This document shows, piece by piece, positions 7,317 to 14,491 of a stretch of DNA of 18,328 bases. Made by a program: the position numbers and the translations under genes. The stretch is from CAMAUF01 sp046152925 (GTDB taxonomy: Bacteria > Chloroflexota > Dehalococcoidia > Tepidiformales > Tepidiformaceae): contig JBJXFX010000009.1 of the NCBI GenBank assembly GCA_046152925.1, forward strand, positions 1 to 18,328. The letters run 5' to 3'. Within the stretch, counting starts at the first letter, position 1, and every line of letters starts with the position of its first letter. The notes under the pieces are model-generated. The model was not told where the DNA came from. It did not search any database and saw only the letters and a list, made by a program, of their open reading frames with translations.

Positions 7317-8919
7317 TGGGCGTTGGGCTCCTTGGTGGGGTGGGGGTGGCACTTGGCGTCGCCGAAGCGAGCGGCGTGCTCGTCGTGGCCGCCGCGGCCG
7401 GCGCAAAGGTGTCCTCGCCCGAGCCATCGGCTGTGGGGTCAGCGAGGTCCACGTCGATCCGGAAACCAAAGCGCGGCGTCCAGGGCGCCCACGAAGGCCA
7501 CAGCTTGAGCGACGGCTTCGCCTCGGCCATCTCGGCCCCCAAGGCGGCCTCAGCATCGGCCTTGGACTTCCCGCGCACGACTGACTCGACTTCGTGTTCG
7601 TCGAACGCCTCCGCGAACCGTGCGGAGATCTGGAAGGCATTGCGCATGGCGCCCTGTTGGTTCGTCTCGGCCGCGCCCGCTTCCACCGCAGAAACCGAGC
7701 CCGGGACGAGTGGCCCCGGCGCCTTCGCTCCCAACTTCGAACGGACAACGGACTCCAGCGCCTGCTGCGGGATGGCCATCGCCGTGACCGTGACATCGAC
7801 ATCGAGGAAGAGGAAGTCCGCGTTCGCGCCGGCCGCCGCGTTCGGTTCGCCAAACGCCACCGCGGCCTTCGCGGTCGAGAGGAAGACACCATCACGCGGG
7901 CGCCCTGCGAGGATCGTGCGGCGCGCCGTCTCGGAGCTCTCAATCCCCTTCGCCAGCGCTTTCACGGTGGCGATGTCGGCTGCGTCGACCGCCGGCCGTT
8001 CCTCGCTCGCGCCGCCGGAAGCAGGCTGCGCGTTCGTCACCGTCAGCCGCCCCTGGATGCCCGCGTCCTGCCAGCGGGTCAGGCTCGCCGCTGGGATGTT
8101 GCCCTGGGCGCCCGGCTTCGCGGCCGTCGCGGACTGCGTGACCACTCCTCGCGGCGGGACTGTCGTTTGAAGGTCCAGCGTAAACTGCTCGCCCTCCTTG
8201 GAAAGCAGCACGGCCCCACCAGGCACGGACACCTCCGTCGGCCCGCTGTTCGTCATGGTGACCAGCGCCTTGGCTTGCTTCGTGGGGGTCGAAGTCTTCC
8301 CTGTCGTCCGCACCGCGACCGTGAGGCGCTGCGTGGAGGAGACCTCGCGCATCGGCATCACCAAGTCCACGACATTGGCCGACTCCTGGCTCTCGCTGGC
8401 GGTGAGTGTGAGCACCTCGTTGAGCGTGGCGGTCGGCGGGCTGAGGGTCACCGTCGCGCTGGGGACGAGCGCCAGCGCGAGGCCAGCTCCAAATGCGAGG
8501 ATCAGGCCCATGACCACGAGTTGGACGAGCGCCCCGAGGCGCGGCACGAGCACGCTCCATGGCCCGATGCGGAAGACAAAGCGGCCGCCCGAGTCCCACC
8601 GCACATGCTGCGGCTTCCGGGCGACGGGCACGCCCGTTTGCCGGGCCCGGTTGGCGAGCGCGCCGGACCGTGTCGCGATCGCCACCAGCTTTCCGGATTC
8701 CTCGGCATGCCGTCGGAGCCGGCGCATGCCAAGCTCCTGGCTGAGCTGACGGTTCCCTTTCGGGGCATGGACCACCACGGCATAGGTGACGGCGCTATCG
8801 ACCCGGCCACAAACAGCAGCGACGTCGTCGTCACGGCTGATGAGCACGACTGAGGCAAGCCCGGAATCTTCGACGACCGGGAACGGAGTTGGTTCTGGAC
8901 GCGGTGCGGGTTCGCTCAG
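7297..8919 (-). CDS. Baseplate J/gp47-family single-pass membrane protein
   Basis: About 540 residues if started at CTG 8919, or 516 from GTG 8847 (numbering below is from the GTG). Residues ~1-85 form a cytoplasmic alpha/beta domain (YAVVVHAPKGNRQLSQELG, then RRLRRHAEESGKLVAIATR). Next come a membrane helix (~105-129) and an extracytoplasmic region. That region has the family hallmark: a strand block with TMTNSGPTEVSVPGGAVLLS (198-217) and GAQGNIPAASLTRW (246-259), seen in non-phage proteins annotated as baseplate J/gp47 in Chloroflexota, Cyanobacteria and others. A second globular part (~290-450) precedes a Ser/Thr/Pro tail (~483-516). Function is unknown; there is no phage context. The CTG start is preferred because AAGGAGG sits exactly 8 nt upstream and the first strand (ASVVLISR) begins before the GTG, which has no Shine-Dalgarno. 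It lies 20 nt after alaS and overlaps ruvX by 20 nt. Confidence 0.82.
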   Translation of the reverse strand: MSEPAPRPEPTPFPVVEDSGLASVVLISRDDDVAAVCGRVDSAVTYAVVVHAPKGNRQLSQELGMRRLRRHAEESGKLVAIATRSGALANRARQTGVPVARKPQHVRWDSGGRFVFRIGPWSVLVPRLGALVQLVVMGLILAFGAGLALALVPSATVTLSPPTATLNEVLTLTASESQESANVVDLVMPMREVSSTQRLTVAVRTTGKTSTPTKQAKALVTMTNSGPTEVSVPGGAVLLSKEGEQFTLDLQTTVPPRGVVTQSATAAKPGAQGNIPAASLTRWQDAGIQGRLTVTNAQPASGGASEERPAVDAADIATVKALAKGIESSETARRTILAGRPRDGVFLSTAKAAVAFGEPNAAAGANADFLFLDVDVTVTAMAIPQQALESVVRSKLGAKAPGPLVPGSVSAVEAGAAETNQQGAMRNAFQISARFAEAFDEHEVESVVRGKSKADAEAALGAEMAEAKPSLKLWPSWAPWTPRFGFRIDVDLADPTADGSGEDTFAPAAAATTSTPLASATPSATPTPPRSPTPSATRRP

Positions 8920-8927
8920 CTCCTCAC

Positions 8928-8934
8928 CCTCCTT
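8928..8934 (-). promoter_or_regulatory. Strong ribosome binding site that points to a CTG start
   Basis: AAGGAGG on the minus strand (8934-8928) lies just after the alaS stop (8942-8940). It is 8 nt upstream of an in-frame CTG at 8919-8917. The GTG that overlaps its end (8928-8926) is in a different frame and meets TGA after two codons. No in-frame ATG, GTG or TTG occurs between the CTG and GTG 8847, which is 80 nt away, too far for this site to serve. Confidence 0.6.
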
Positions 8935-8939
8935 ACCGG

Positions 8940-11642
8940 CTAGCCCCCGAGTGCTTTCGCTCCTAGGTCGCGGGCCGCCGATAGGGCGTCCGCGAGCTTC
9001 GCAGCGTCGCGTGCGCCGGCCTGGGCGATGTCTGGGCGGCCGCCACCGCCCCCTCCGGCCACCTTGGCGATCTCTCGCACCAGGTTGCCGGCGTGGACTC
9101 CATTGGCCGTGAGCTCGGGCGTCGCCGCGACCAAGAAGTTGGGCTTGCCGTCGACGACGCTCGCCAGGATGACGAGCGCGGGCTTCAGCTTGTTGCGTAC
9201 CGTATCGGCAATCGCCTTGAGGGCGTCGGCATCGGCGGCCTCAACGCGGGCAACGACCAGAAACGCCTCGCCGATGCGCGCCGCACCGTCGACCAGCCCG
9301 TCGGCGGTGGCCGCCCCTTGCAGCCGTTGCAGTTCGCTTGCCTGACGGCGAAGCCGCTCAAGCTCCCCTTGCAGCGCCTCGACCCGCTCTTCCACCTCGG
9401 CCGGCGAGGTCGAAAGCCGGTCGGCGACGCGGACGAGCCGGTCTTGCTGCTCCATCAGGTGGGTTTCGGCCGCGCGGCCCGTCAGCGCCTCGACGCGGCG
9501 CGTCCCAGCGGCGACCGCTGATTCGCGCAGGATGTGGAGGAAGCCGAGCTCGCCGGTCCGCCCGACGTGGGTGCCGCCACAGAGCTCCGCGCTGAAGAGG
9601 CCCTCCGGGTCGCGGATCTCCACGACGCGGACTTCGCTGCCGTACTTATCGCCGAAGAACGCAAGGGCGCCGCCATCGACCGCGGCGCGGTAGCTCGTCC
9701 TGCGCCAGTGGACCTCCAAGTCGCGGCGGATCCGCTGGTTCACCGTCTCCTGCGCCTCGCGCAGGAGCTCGCGGGGCACCTGCTCCAGGTGCGTGAAGTC
9801 GAAGCGAAGCCTGTCGGGCGTGACGAGCGAGCCTTGCTGGCGGACATGTCCGCCGAGGACGCGTCGCAAGGCCGCATGCAGAAGGTGCGTCCCGGTGTGG
9901 TTCCGGGCAGCGCCAAGCCGGACGCGGGTATCGACTTCGGCGTCGGCCCCGTCGCCAACGCGGATCTCCCCCTCGGTCACACGGCCGCGATGCACGATGG
10001 CGCCTCCGGAAGATTGCGTGTCCTCCACCGCAAAGACGCCGGACGGCGTCCGGATGTTCCCGCGGTCGCCCATCTGGCCGCCACCCTCCGGGTAGAACGA
10101 GGTCGAGTCGAGGATCACCTCACAGAGGGAGCCCTGGGGCGCGACGGCGAGCAGCGCGCCATCTTTCAGGATGGCGACGACTTGGGCCTCGGCCGCGAGC
10201 GCGTCGTAGCCCACGAAGGCGCTGTGCTCGTCGCCGATCTCCTTGAGCAGCGGCGATGCCTCCCCCTTCAGGAACTTGCCGTGTTCGCGGGACCGCTGGC
10301 GTTGCTCCGCCATCGCCGCCTGGAAGCCGTCTTCGTCGAGCCCAGAACCTCGGGACGCCGCAATCTCGCGGGTCAGCTCCAACGGGAACCCAAAGGTGTC
10401 GTAGAGCAAGAACGCATCGCTACCCGGGACCTCGGCACCGGCAGGAAGCCGCTCGAGCAGCGCGTCCAACCGGTGGGTGCCCGCCTCCAGCGTCCGGACG
10501 AAACGCTCCTCTTCGGCGATCAGCGCCCGGCGGATGAAGTCGCGGCTCTCAGCGATGTGCGGGTAGCCCGTTTGCAGCTTGCCAATTGCCGCATCCGCCA
10601 GTCGCGCGGTGAAAAGCTCGCGGACACCCGCCTTCCGGGCGAGGTACACCGCCCGCCGGACAACGCGCCGCAGGATGTAGCCGCGTCCCTCGTTGCTCGG
10701 GACGACGCCGTCGGCGACCAGCATCGTGGCCGCGCGGCAGTGCTCCGCCATCGCCCGCACGGTGTGGGCGAGAGGCGCGTGCGGGTCGCCAGCGAAATAG
10801 TCGTACCCGAGGATCGCCGCTGCCTCGCTCAGGATCGGCAAGAAGATGTCGGTCTCGAACACCGAGCGTGTGCCCTGAAGGACGCAGGCCACGCGCTCTA
10901 AGCCGCTCCCGGTGTCGATATTCTGCGCGGGCAAGTCCTCCCGGCTGCCATCGGGGTGCTGGTAGAGCTGCATGAAGACGAGGTTCCAGATCTCTAGGAA
11001 GCGCTCATCGTCGTAGCCGACACCGATGCCGGGAAGGGCGTTGCCATCCGCGTCGAGGCGCATCTGCGCGCCTTCGACGCCCCGCTCGGGGTAGAAGTCG
11101 TAGTAGATCTCGCTATCGGGGCCGCAAGGGCCGCTGGCGCCGGGCGTCTTGTTCGGGAAGCTGAACCAGTAGTTCAGCTCCTCGTCGCGGCGGTGGATGT
11201 GGGCGTCGGGCAGGCCCACCTCGCGCCAGAACCCATACGAGTCGTCGTCCGTGAGGTAAATCGTCGCGTGGAGCCGGGCCGGGTCGAGCTGGTAGACCTC
11301 GGTCATTAACTCCCAGGCCATCTGGATGGCGCCGCGCTTGAAGTAGTCTCCGAAGCTGAAGTTGCCGAGCATTTCGAAGGCCGTGAGGTGGCTGAAGTCG
11401 CCGACCACTTCGATGTCCGTCGTGCGAAAGCAGCGCTGCACCGTGACCGCGCGTGGGCCAGGCGCGGCCTGTTCGCCCATAAAGACCGGCTTGAACTGCT
11501 GCATCCCGGCGGACGTGAAGAGCGAGGTCGGGTCGCCGATCGGGACCAGCGGCCAGCTCGGCAAATGGGCGTGTCCGCGCTCACCGAAGAACGTGAGGAA
11601 GGCGTCGCGGATCTCGTCGGAGGTGCGGGGCGGATTTGTCAT
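8940..11642 (-). CDS. alaS: Alanyl-tRNA synthetase
   Basis: Charges tRNA-Ala and clears mischarged Ser/Gly. The 900-residue protein is full length (family ~870-900). The class II aminoacylation core (~1-250) shows FTSAGMQQFKPVF (42-54), RCFRTTDIE (70-78), EMLGNFSFGDYFK (90-102), EIWNLVFMQ (217-225) and GSGLERV (245-251). The tRNA-recognition domain (~250-470) includes NEGRGYILRRVVRR (317-330). The editing domain has HTGTHLLHAALR (582-593) and CGGTHVG (688-694), giving the zinc/editing residues His582, His586, Cys688 and His692. A coiled coil (~745-775) leads to the C-Ala domain with a Gly-rich loop (863-868). The ATG at 11642 is the normal N-terminus but has no Shine-Dalgarno. A predicted promoter would place the transcript start only ~6 nt upstream. 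It is the first gene of the minus-strand operon. Confidence 0.98.
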   Translation of the reverse strand: MTNPPRTSDEIRDAFLTFFGERGHAHLPSWPLVPIGDPTSLFTSAGMQQFKPVFMGEQAAPGPRAVTVQRCFRTTDIEVVGDFSHLTAFEMLGNFSFGDYFKRGAIQMAWELMTEVYQLDPARLHATIYLTDDDSYGFWREVGLPDAHIHRRDEELNYWFSFPNKTPGASGPCGPDSEIYYDFYPERGVEGAQMRLDADGNALPGIGVGYDDERFLEIWNLVFMQLYQHPDGSREDLPAQNIDTGSGLERVACVLQGTRSVFETDIFLPILSEAAAILGYDYFAGDPHAPLAHTVRAMAEHCRAATMLVADGVVPSNEGRGYILRRVVRRAVYLARKAGVRELFTARLADAAIGKLQTGYPHIAESRDFIRRALIAEEERFVRTLEAGTHRLDALLERLPAGAEVPGSDAFLLYDTFGFPLELTREIAASRGSGLDEDGFQAAMAEQRQRSREHGKFLKGEASPLLKEIGDEHSAFVGYDALAAEAQVVAILKDGALLAVAPQGSLCEVILDSTSFYPEGGGQMGDRGNIRTPSGVFAVEDTQSSGGAIVHRGRVTEGEIRVGDGADAEVDTRVRLGAARNHTGTHLLHAALRRVLGGHVRQQGSLVTPDRLRFDFTHLEQVPRELLREAQETVNQRIRRDLEVHWRRTSYRAAVDGGALAFFGDKYGSEVRVVEIRDPEGLFSAELCGGTHVGRTGELGFLHILRESAVAAGTRRVEALTGRAAETHLMEQQDRLVRVADRLSTSPAEVEERVEALQGELERLRRQASELQRLQGAATADGLVDGAARIGEAFLVVARVEAADADALKAIADTVRNKLKPALVILASVVDGKPNFLVAATPELTANGVHAGNLVREIAKVAGGGGGGRPDIAQAGARDAAKLADALSAARDLGAKALGG

Positions 11643-11654
11643 AGCGCGTTGACA

Positions 11655-11684
11655 AATGTACGGACGCCACCGCCATGGTGTCGA
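11655..11684 (-). promoter_or_regulatory. Predicted promoter of the alaS operon, giving a near-leaderless transcript
   Basis: On the minus strand TCGACA (11684-11679; 5 of 6 to TTGACA) is followed by an 18-bp spacer and TACATT (11660-11655; 4 of 6 to TATAAT). Transcription would begin near 11648, about 6 nt before the alaS ATG at 11642, which agrees with the absence of a Shine-Dalgarno there. This is based on motifs only. Confidence 0.5.
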
Positions 11685-11721
11685 GTGGGGAGGCCTCGCA
11701 CGCCGCGCGGGAGCACGCTCC

Positions 11722-11751
11722 TTGACAGCGTTTCTCGCGCCTTCCTAGGAT
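11722..11751 (+). promoter_or_regulatory. Promoter of the glmU operon
   Basis: A perfect -35 TTGACA (11722-11727), an 18-bp spacer and a -10 TAGGAT (11746-11751; 4 of 6). Transcription would start near 11758 and give a 5' leader of about 107 nt before glmU. An inverted repeat GGAGC-AC-GCTCC (11710-11721) abuts the -35 directly and could be a regulator site. The promoter is back-to-back with the alaS promoter; the two -35 hexamers are 37 bp apart. Confidence 0.7.
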
Positions 11752-11757
11752 CACTAC

Positions 11758-11777
11758 CGGACGCGCATCGCCGTCCG
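11758..11777 (+). promoter_or_regulatory. Stem-loop at the predicted 5' end of the glmU mRNA
   Basis: CGGACG (11758-11763) and CGTCCG (11772-11777) form a perfect 6-bp stem with an 8-nt loop. The predicted transcription start falls on its first bases, so the mRNA would begin with a hairpin. Such structures can protect against 5'-end-dependent decay; that role is inferred. The rest of the leader (11778-11851) shows no riboswitch that I recognise. Confidence 0.4.
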
Positions 11778-11851
11778 TTATGAACAGTCAGTGTACCTGT
11801 TGCCAACCCCATCCACCCCGGCCCCCGGCGTGCTCCGCCACCACCACCGAG

Positions 11852-11858
11852 AAGGAGG
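11852..11858 (+). promoter_or_regulatory. Ribosome binding site of glmU
   Basis: AAGGAGG is followed by 6 nt and the GTG at 11865. This fixes the GTG as the start, since no ATG is available near the family N-terminus. Confidence 0.8.
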
Positions 11859-11864
11859 CGCGGC

Positions 11865-13202
11865 GTGGCTGATCTCGCCGTCATCGTGCTCGCAGCCGGC
11901 CAAGGCACCCGCATGAAGTCGGCCGTGCCGAAAGTGCTTCACCCCGTCGGGGGCGTGCCCATGGCCTCGCTCGTCCTCGAAGCTGCCCGCGCCACAGGGC
12001 CAAAGCGGATCATCGTCGTCGTCGGCCACGGCGGCGACGCCGTGCGGTCCGCACTCGCGGCGCCCGATGTCACCTTCGTGAGCCAGGACGAACAACTCGG
12101 GACGGGCCACGCCGTCCGCCTCTGCCGCGAAGCGGCCGAGGGCTGCTCCGAAGTACTCGTCCTCAACGGCGATTGCCCGCTGATCGAAGCGCCGCTCCTC
12201 GCCCGCTTGTGGGTCGCGCGCGGCGAAGCGGCGCTCGCCTTCGTCACCGCCTGGGTCGAAGACGCCGGGCGGCTCGGCCGCGTGCAGCGCGACAAGAAGG
12301 GCCGCGTGACCAAGGTCGTTGAGGCGGCCGACTACCGCGGCAAGCAGCGCGGCGCCGAAATCAACGCCGGCCAATACCTTTTCGACGGGAGCTGGCTCTG
12401 GCCCGCCCTCGACCGCGTCCCCGTCAGCCCGAGCGGCGAAATCTACCTGACGCACCTGATCGAGCTCGCCGTCGCTGAAAAGCGGGATGTCCACACCAGC
12501 GAGGCGACCGCCGTCGAGGTCACGGGGGTCGACGACCGGCTCAAGCTCGCCGAAGCCGAGGCTGCCCTTCGCTCCCGCGTCCGGCTGCGGCTGATCGAGG
12601 CCGGCGTCACGATCGTCGACCCCGCGACGACCTACATCGACGCCTCGGTGACCGTGGATCCGGATGTCACGATCCTCCCTGGCTGCCATATCGGGGGGAA
12701 ATCCTCGCTTGCGCGAGGGGCCGTCGTTGGGCCGAACGTCGTGCTCCGTAACGCCGTCATCGGCCCCGATTGCCGGGTCGACCAGTCAACGATCGAGGAC
12801 TCCCAGCTTGCCGCGCGGGTCCACGTCGGGCCCTACGCGCACATTCGCGGCAACTCGACGATCGGCGAGGACTGCCACCTCGGGAACTTCGCGGAGGTCA
12901 ACCGATCGACGCTCGGACGCGGCGTGAAGATGCACCACTTCAGCTACCTCGGCGACGCGACGGTGGGCGACCGCGCGAACATCGCCGCTGGCGTCATCAC
13001 CAACAACTACGACGGCAAACTGAAGCATCCAACGACGATCGGCGATGACGCGTTCGTCGGTTGCGACACCATGCTCGTCGCGCCCGTCACCATGGGCCCG
13101 GGTTCGCAAACCGGCGCCGGCACCGTGCTCAAGATGGACCTCCCGGCGGGCGCGCTCGCCGTGGGAGTCCCCGCCCGGATCATCCGCAGACGCGAGGAGT
13201 GA
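11865..13202 (+). CDS. glmU: Bifunctional GlcN-1-P acetyltransferase / GlcNAc-1-P uridylyltransferase
   Basis: Makes UDP-GlcNAc for peptidoglycan and other glycans. The 445-residue product (family ~450-460) has an N-terminal pyrophosphorylase domain (~1-225) with LAAGQGTRM (9-17), Lys23, QLGTGHAV (77-84) and NGDCPL (101-106). A left-handed beta-helix acetyltransferase domain follows (~250-440), rich in hexapeptide repeats. Aligned to E. coli GlmU, the acetyl site keeps Arg328 (R333), His358 (catalytic H363), Tyr361 (Y366), Asn372 (N377) and Lys387 (K392). The usual lysine of the VE-[IVM]-K motif (E. coli K351) is Asn346 here (NFAEVNRS), with Arg347 next. The GTG start has a strong ribosome site. 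It is first in the plus-strand operon and 1 nt from the next gene. Both activities are likely, though the acetyl-site change deserves testing. Confidence 0.95.
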   Translation: MADLAVIVLAAGQGTRMKSAVPKVLHPVGGVPMASLVLEAARATGPKRIIVVVGHGGDAVRSALAAPDVTFVSQDEQLGTGHAVRLCREAAEGCSEVLVLNGDCPLIEAPLLARLWVARGEAALAFVTAWVEDAGRLGRVQRDKKGRVTKVVEAADYRGKQRGAEINAGQYLFDGSWLWPALDRVPVSPSGEIYLTHLIELAVAEKRDVHTSEATAVEVTGVDDRLKLAEAEAALRSRVRLRLIEAGVTIVDPATTYIDASVTVDPDVTILPGCHIGGKSSLARGAVVGPNVVLRNAVIGPDCRVDQSTIEDSQLAARVHVGPYAHIRGNSTIGEDCHLGNFAEVNRSTLGRGVKMHHFSYLGDATVGDRANIAAGVITNNYDGKLKHPTTIGDDAFVGCDTMLVAPVTMGPGSQTGAGTVLKMDLPAGALAVGVPARIIRRREE

Positions 13203-13203
13203 G

Positions 13204-14481
13204 ATGCAGGACGCCGTCCCCTTAGCCATCCTTGGGCTGGTCCTCCTCAGCATCCCGCTCGCCCTGATCACGGCCACGGAGACCGCGCTTGAGCGCGCGA
13301 GCGCCGTCCGCATCGAGGCCATGGCCTCGCGCGGCGACAAACGCGCCCTCCGCATCGCCGGGAACATCCAGGAGCCCCGCGGCGTCCTCGGCCCGCTGAC
13401 GCTCGGCCGGACGCTCTGTTCCTCCGCGATGGTCGTGCTCGGTGCGTTCGCCGGCGCCCAAGGGGCTGGCGAGGCAGCCGGCGCCCTCGCGGCGGGCGCG
13501 ATCGTCGCTCTGGTCGTCGCGGTCGTCCAGCTCACCGCAGGGTTGCTCGCCGCCCGCGAACCAGAGCGCGCTTCGCTCGCCCTGAGTGGCGTCGCGAGCG
13601 TGGTCGCGGCAGTCCTCGCCCTGCCGGCCGCCTTACTCGCCCTTCCGGCGCGCTTGCTCGCCGGCCCGCTCCGCGTGGTCGTCCGCGAACATCGAGAAGA
13701 CATCCTCGCCATCGTCGAGCGGGACGAGACCGAGACGGGCGTCGAAGCCCAAGAACAACGCATGATCCGCGGCGTCATCCGCCTCGACGAAAAGACAGTG
13801 CGCGAAATCATGGTGCCGCGGATCGACATTGTCGCCGCCGAGCTCGACGAGCCGCTCGACTCAGTGGCCCACCTCATCGCCGAGCACGGTTTCAGCCGCA
13901 TCCCGGTCTACCGTGAGCGCATAGACGACGTCGCTGGCGTCGTCTACGCAAAAGACATCCTCAGAGCGCTCAATTCCGGCGGCCGCCACTCGATCGCCGA
14001 CATCATGCGCAAGGTCGAATACGTCCCGGACTCCAAGAAGCTCGATGAACTGCTCAGCGAGATGCGCCAGGCGCGCATCCACCTCGCGATTGTGTCGGAC
14101 GAGTATGGCGGCGTCGCCGGGCTCGTCACCTTTGAAGACCTGATCGAAGAGATCGTTGGTGAAATCGAAGACGAGTACGACCGCGCCGCGCCGTCGCAAG
14201 AGCGCCTCGCCGAGGGCGACTATCTGCTCGACGCCCGCGCGCCCACCCAGGTCCTCGGCGCCCTCTTCGATGTGGACGTCGATTCGGACGACTTCGACAC
14301 CGTCGGCGGGTTCCTGATGCACGAACTCGGGCGCCTCCCGTCCGTCGGCGACCGCGTCTCGGCGAAGGGCCTCGACCTGCGGGTGGTGCAAATGACGGGC
14401 CGCCGGCTGCGCCGGCTCCGCGTCCGCCGCCAACCGCCCGCCGGCGATGCCCCACCGGGTAACGCGCAACCTGCCGTATAG
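13204..14481 (+). CDS. CNNM/CorC-HlyC family membrane protein (DUF21, two CBS domains, CorC_HlyC)
   Basis: The 425-residue product has an N-terminal membrane part (~1-155) with three or four hydrophobic stretches (5-25, 70-85, 92-115, 125-155), corresponding to a DUF21/CNNM transmembrane domain. A CBS pair follows (~200-318): VREIMVPRIDIVA (199-211), FSRIPVYRERIDDVAGVV (230-247), then the family signature HLAIVSDEYGGVAGLVTFED (293-312) and LIEEIVGEIEDEYD (313-326). The CorC_HlyC transporter-associated domain (~335-405) includes DTVGGFLMHELGRLP (365-379). Relatives are implicated in Mg2+/Co2+ transport or called hemolysins; the substrate here is not known. ATG 13204 starts 1 nt after the glmU stop with GAGGAG just upstream, so translation is probably coupled. 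The membrane part is unusually Ala/Val/Leu-rich and diverged. Confidence 0.92.
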   Translation: MQDAVPLAILGLVLLSIPLALITATETALERASAVRIEAMASRGDKRALRIAGNIQEPRGVLGPLTLGRTLCSSAMVVLGAFAGAQGAGEAAGALAAGAIVALVVAVVQLTAGLLAAREPERASLALSGVASVVAAVLALPAALLALPARLLAGPLRVVVREHREDILAIVERDETETGVEAQEQRMIRGVIRLDEKTVREIMVPRIDIVAAELDEPLDSVAHLIAEHGFSRIPVYRERIDDVAGVVYAKDILRALNSGGRHSIADIMRKVEYVPDSKKLDELLSEMRQARIHLAIVSDEYGGVAGLVTFEDLIEEIVGEIEDEYDRAAPSQERLAEGDYLLDARAPTQVLGALFDVDVDSDDFDTVGGFLMHELGRLPSVGDRVSAKGLDLRVVQMTGRRLRRLRVRRQPPAGDAPPGNAQPAV

Positions 14482-14491
14482 TTCCGCATCC

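Noticed and set aside
7297..8919. Prophage or contractile tail locus, suggested by the baseplate-J-like gene
   Set aside because: No other phage or tail gene is nearby. The protein has a membrane helix and sits in a housekeeping operon, as in non-phage members of this family.
11643..11864. T-box riboswitch for alaS or glmS-type ribozyme for glmU in the divergent region
   Set aside because: The alaS leader is predicted to be only a few nucleotides long, and the glmU leader shows no T-box sequence or glmS ribozyme core that I can recognise.
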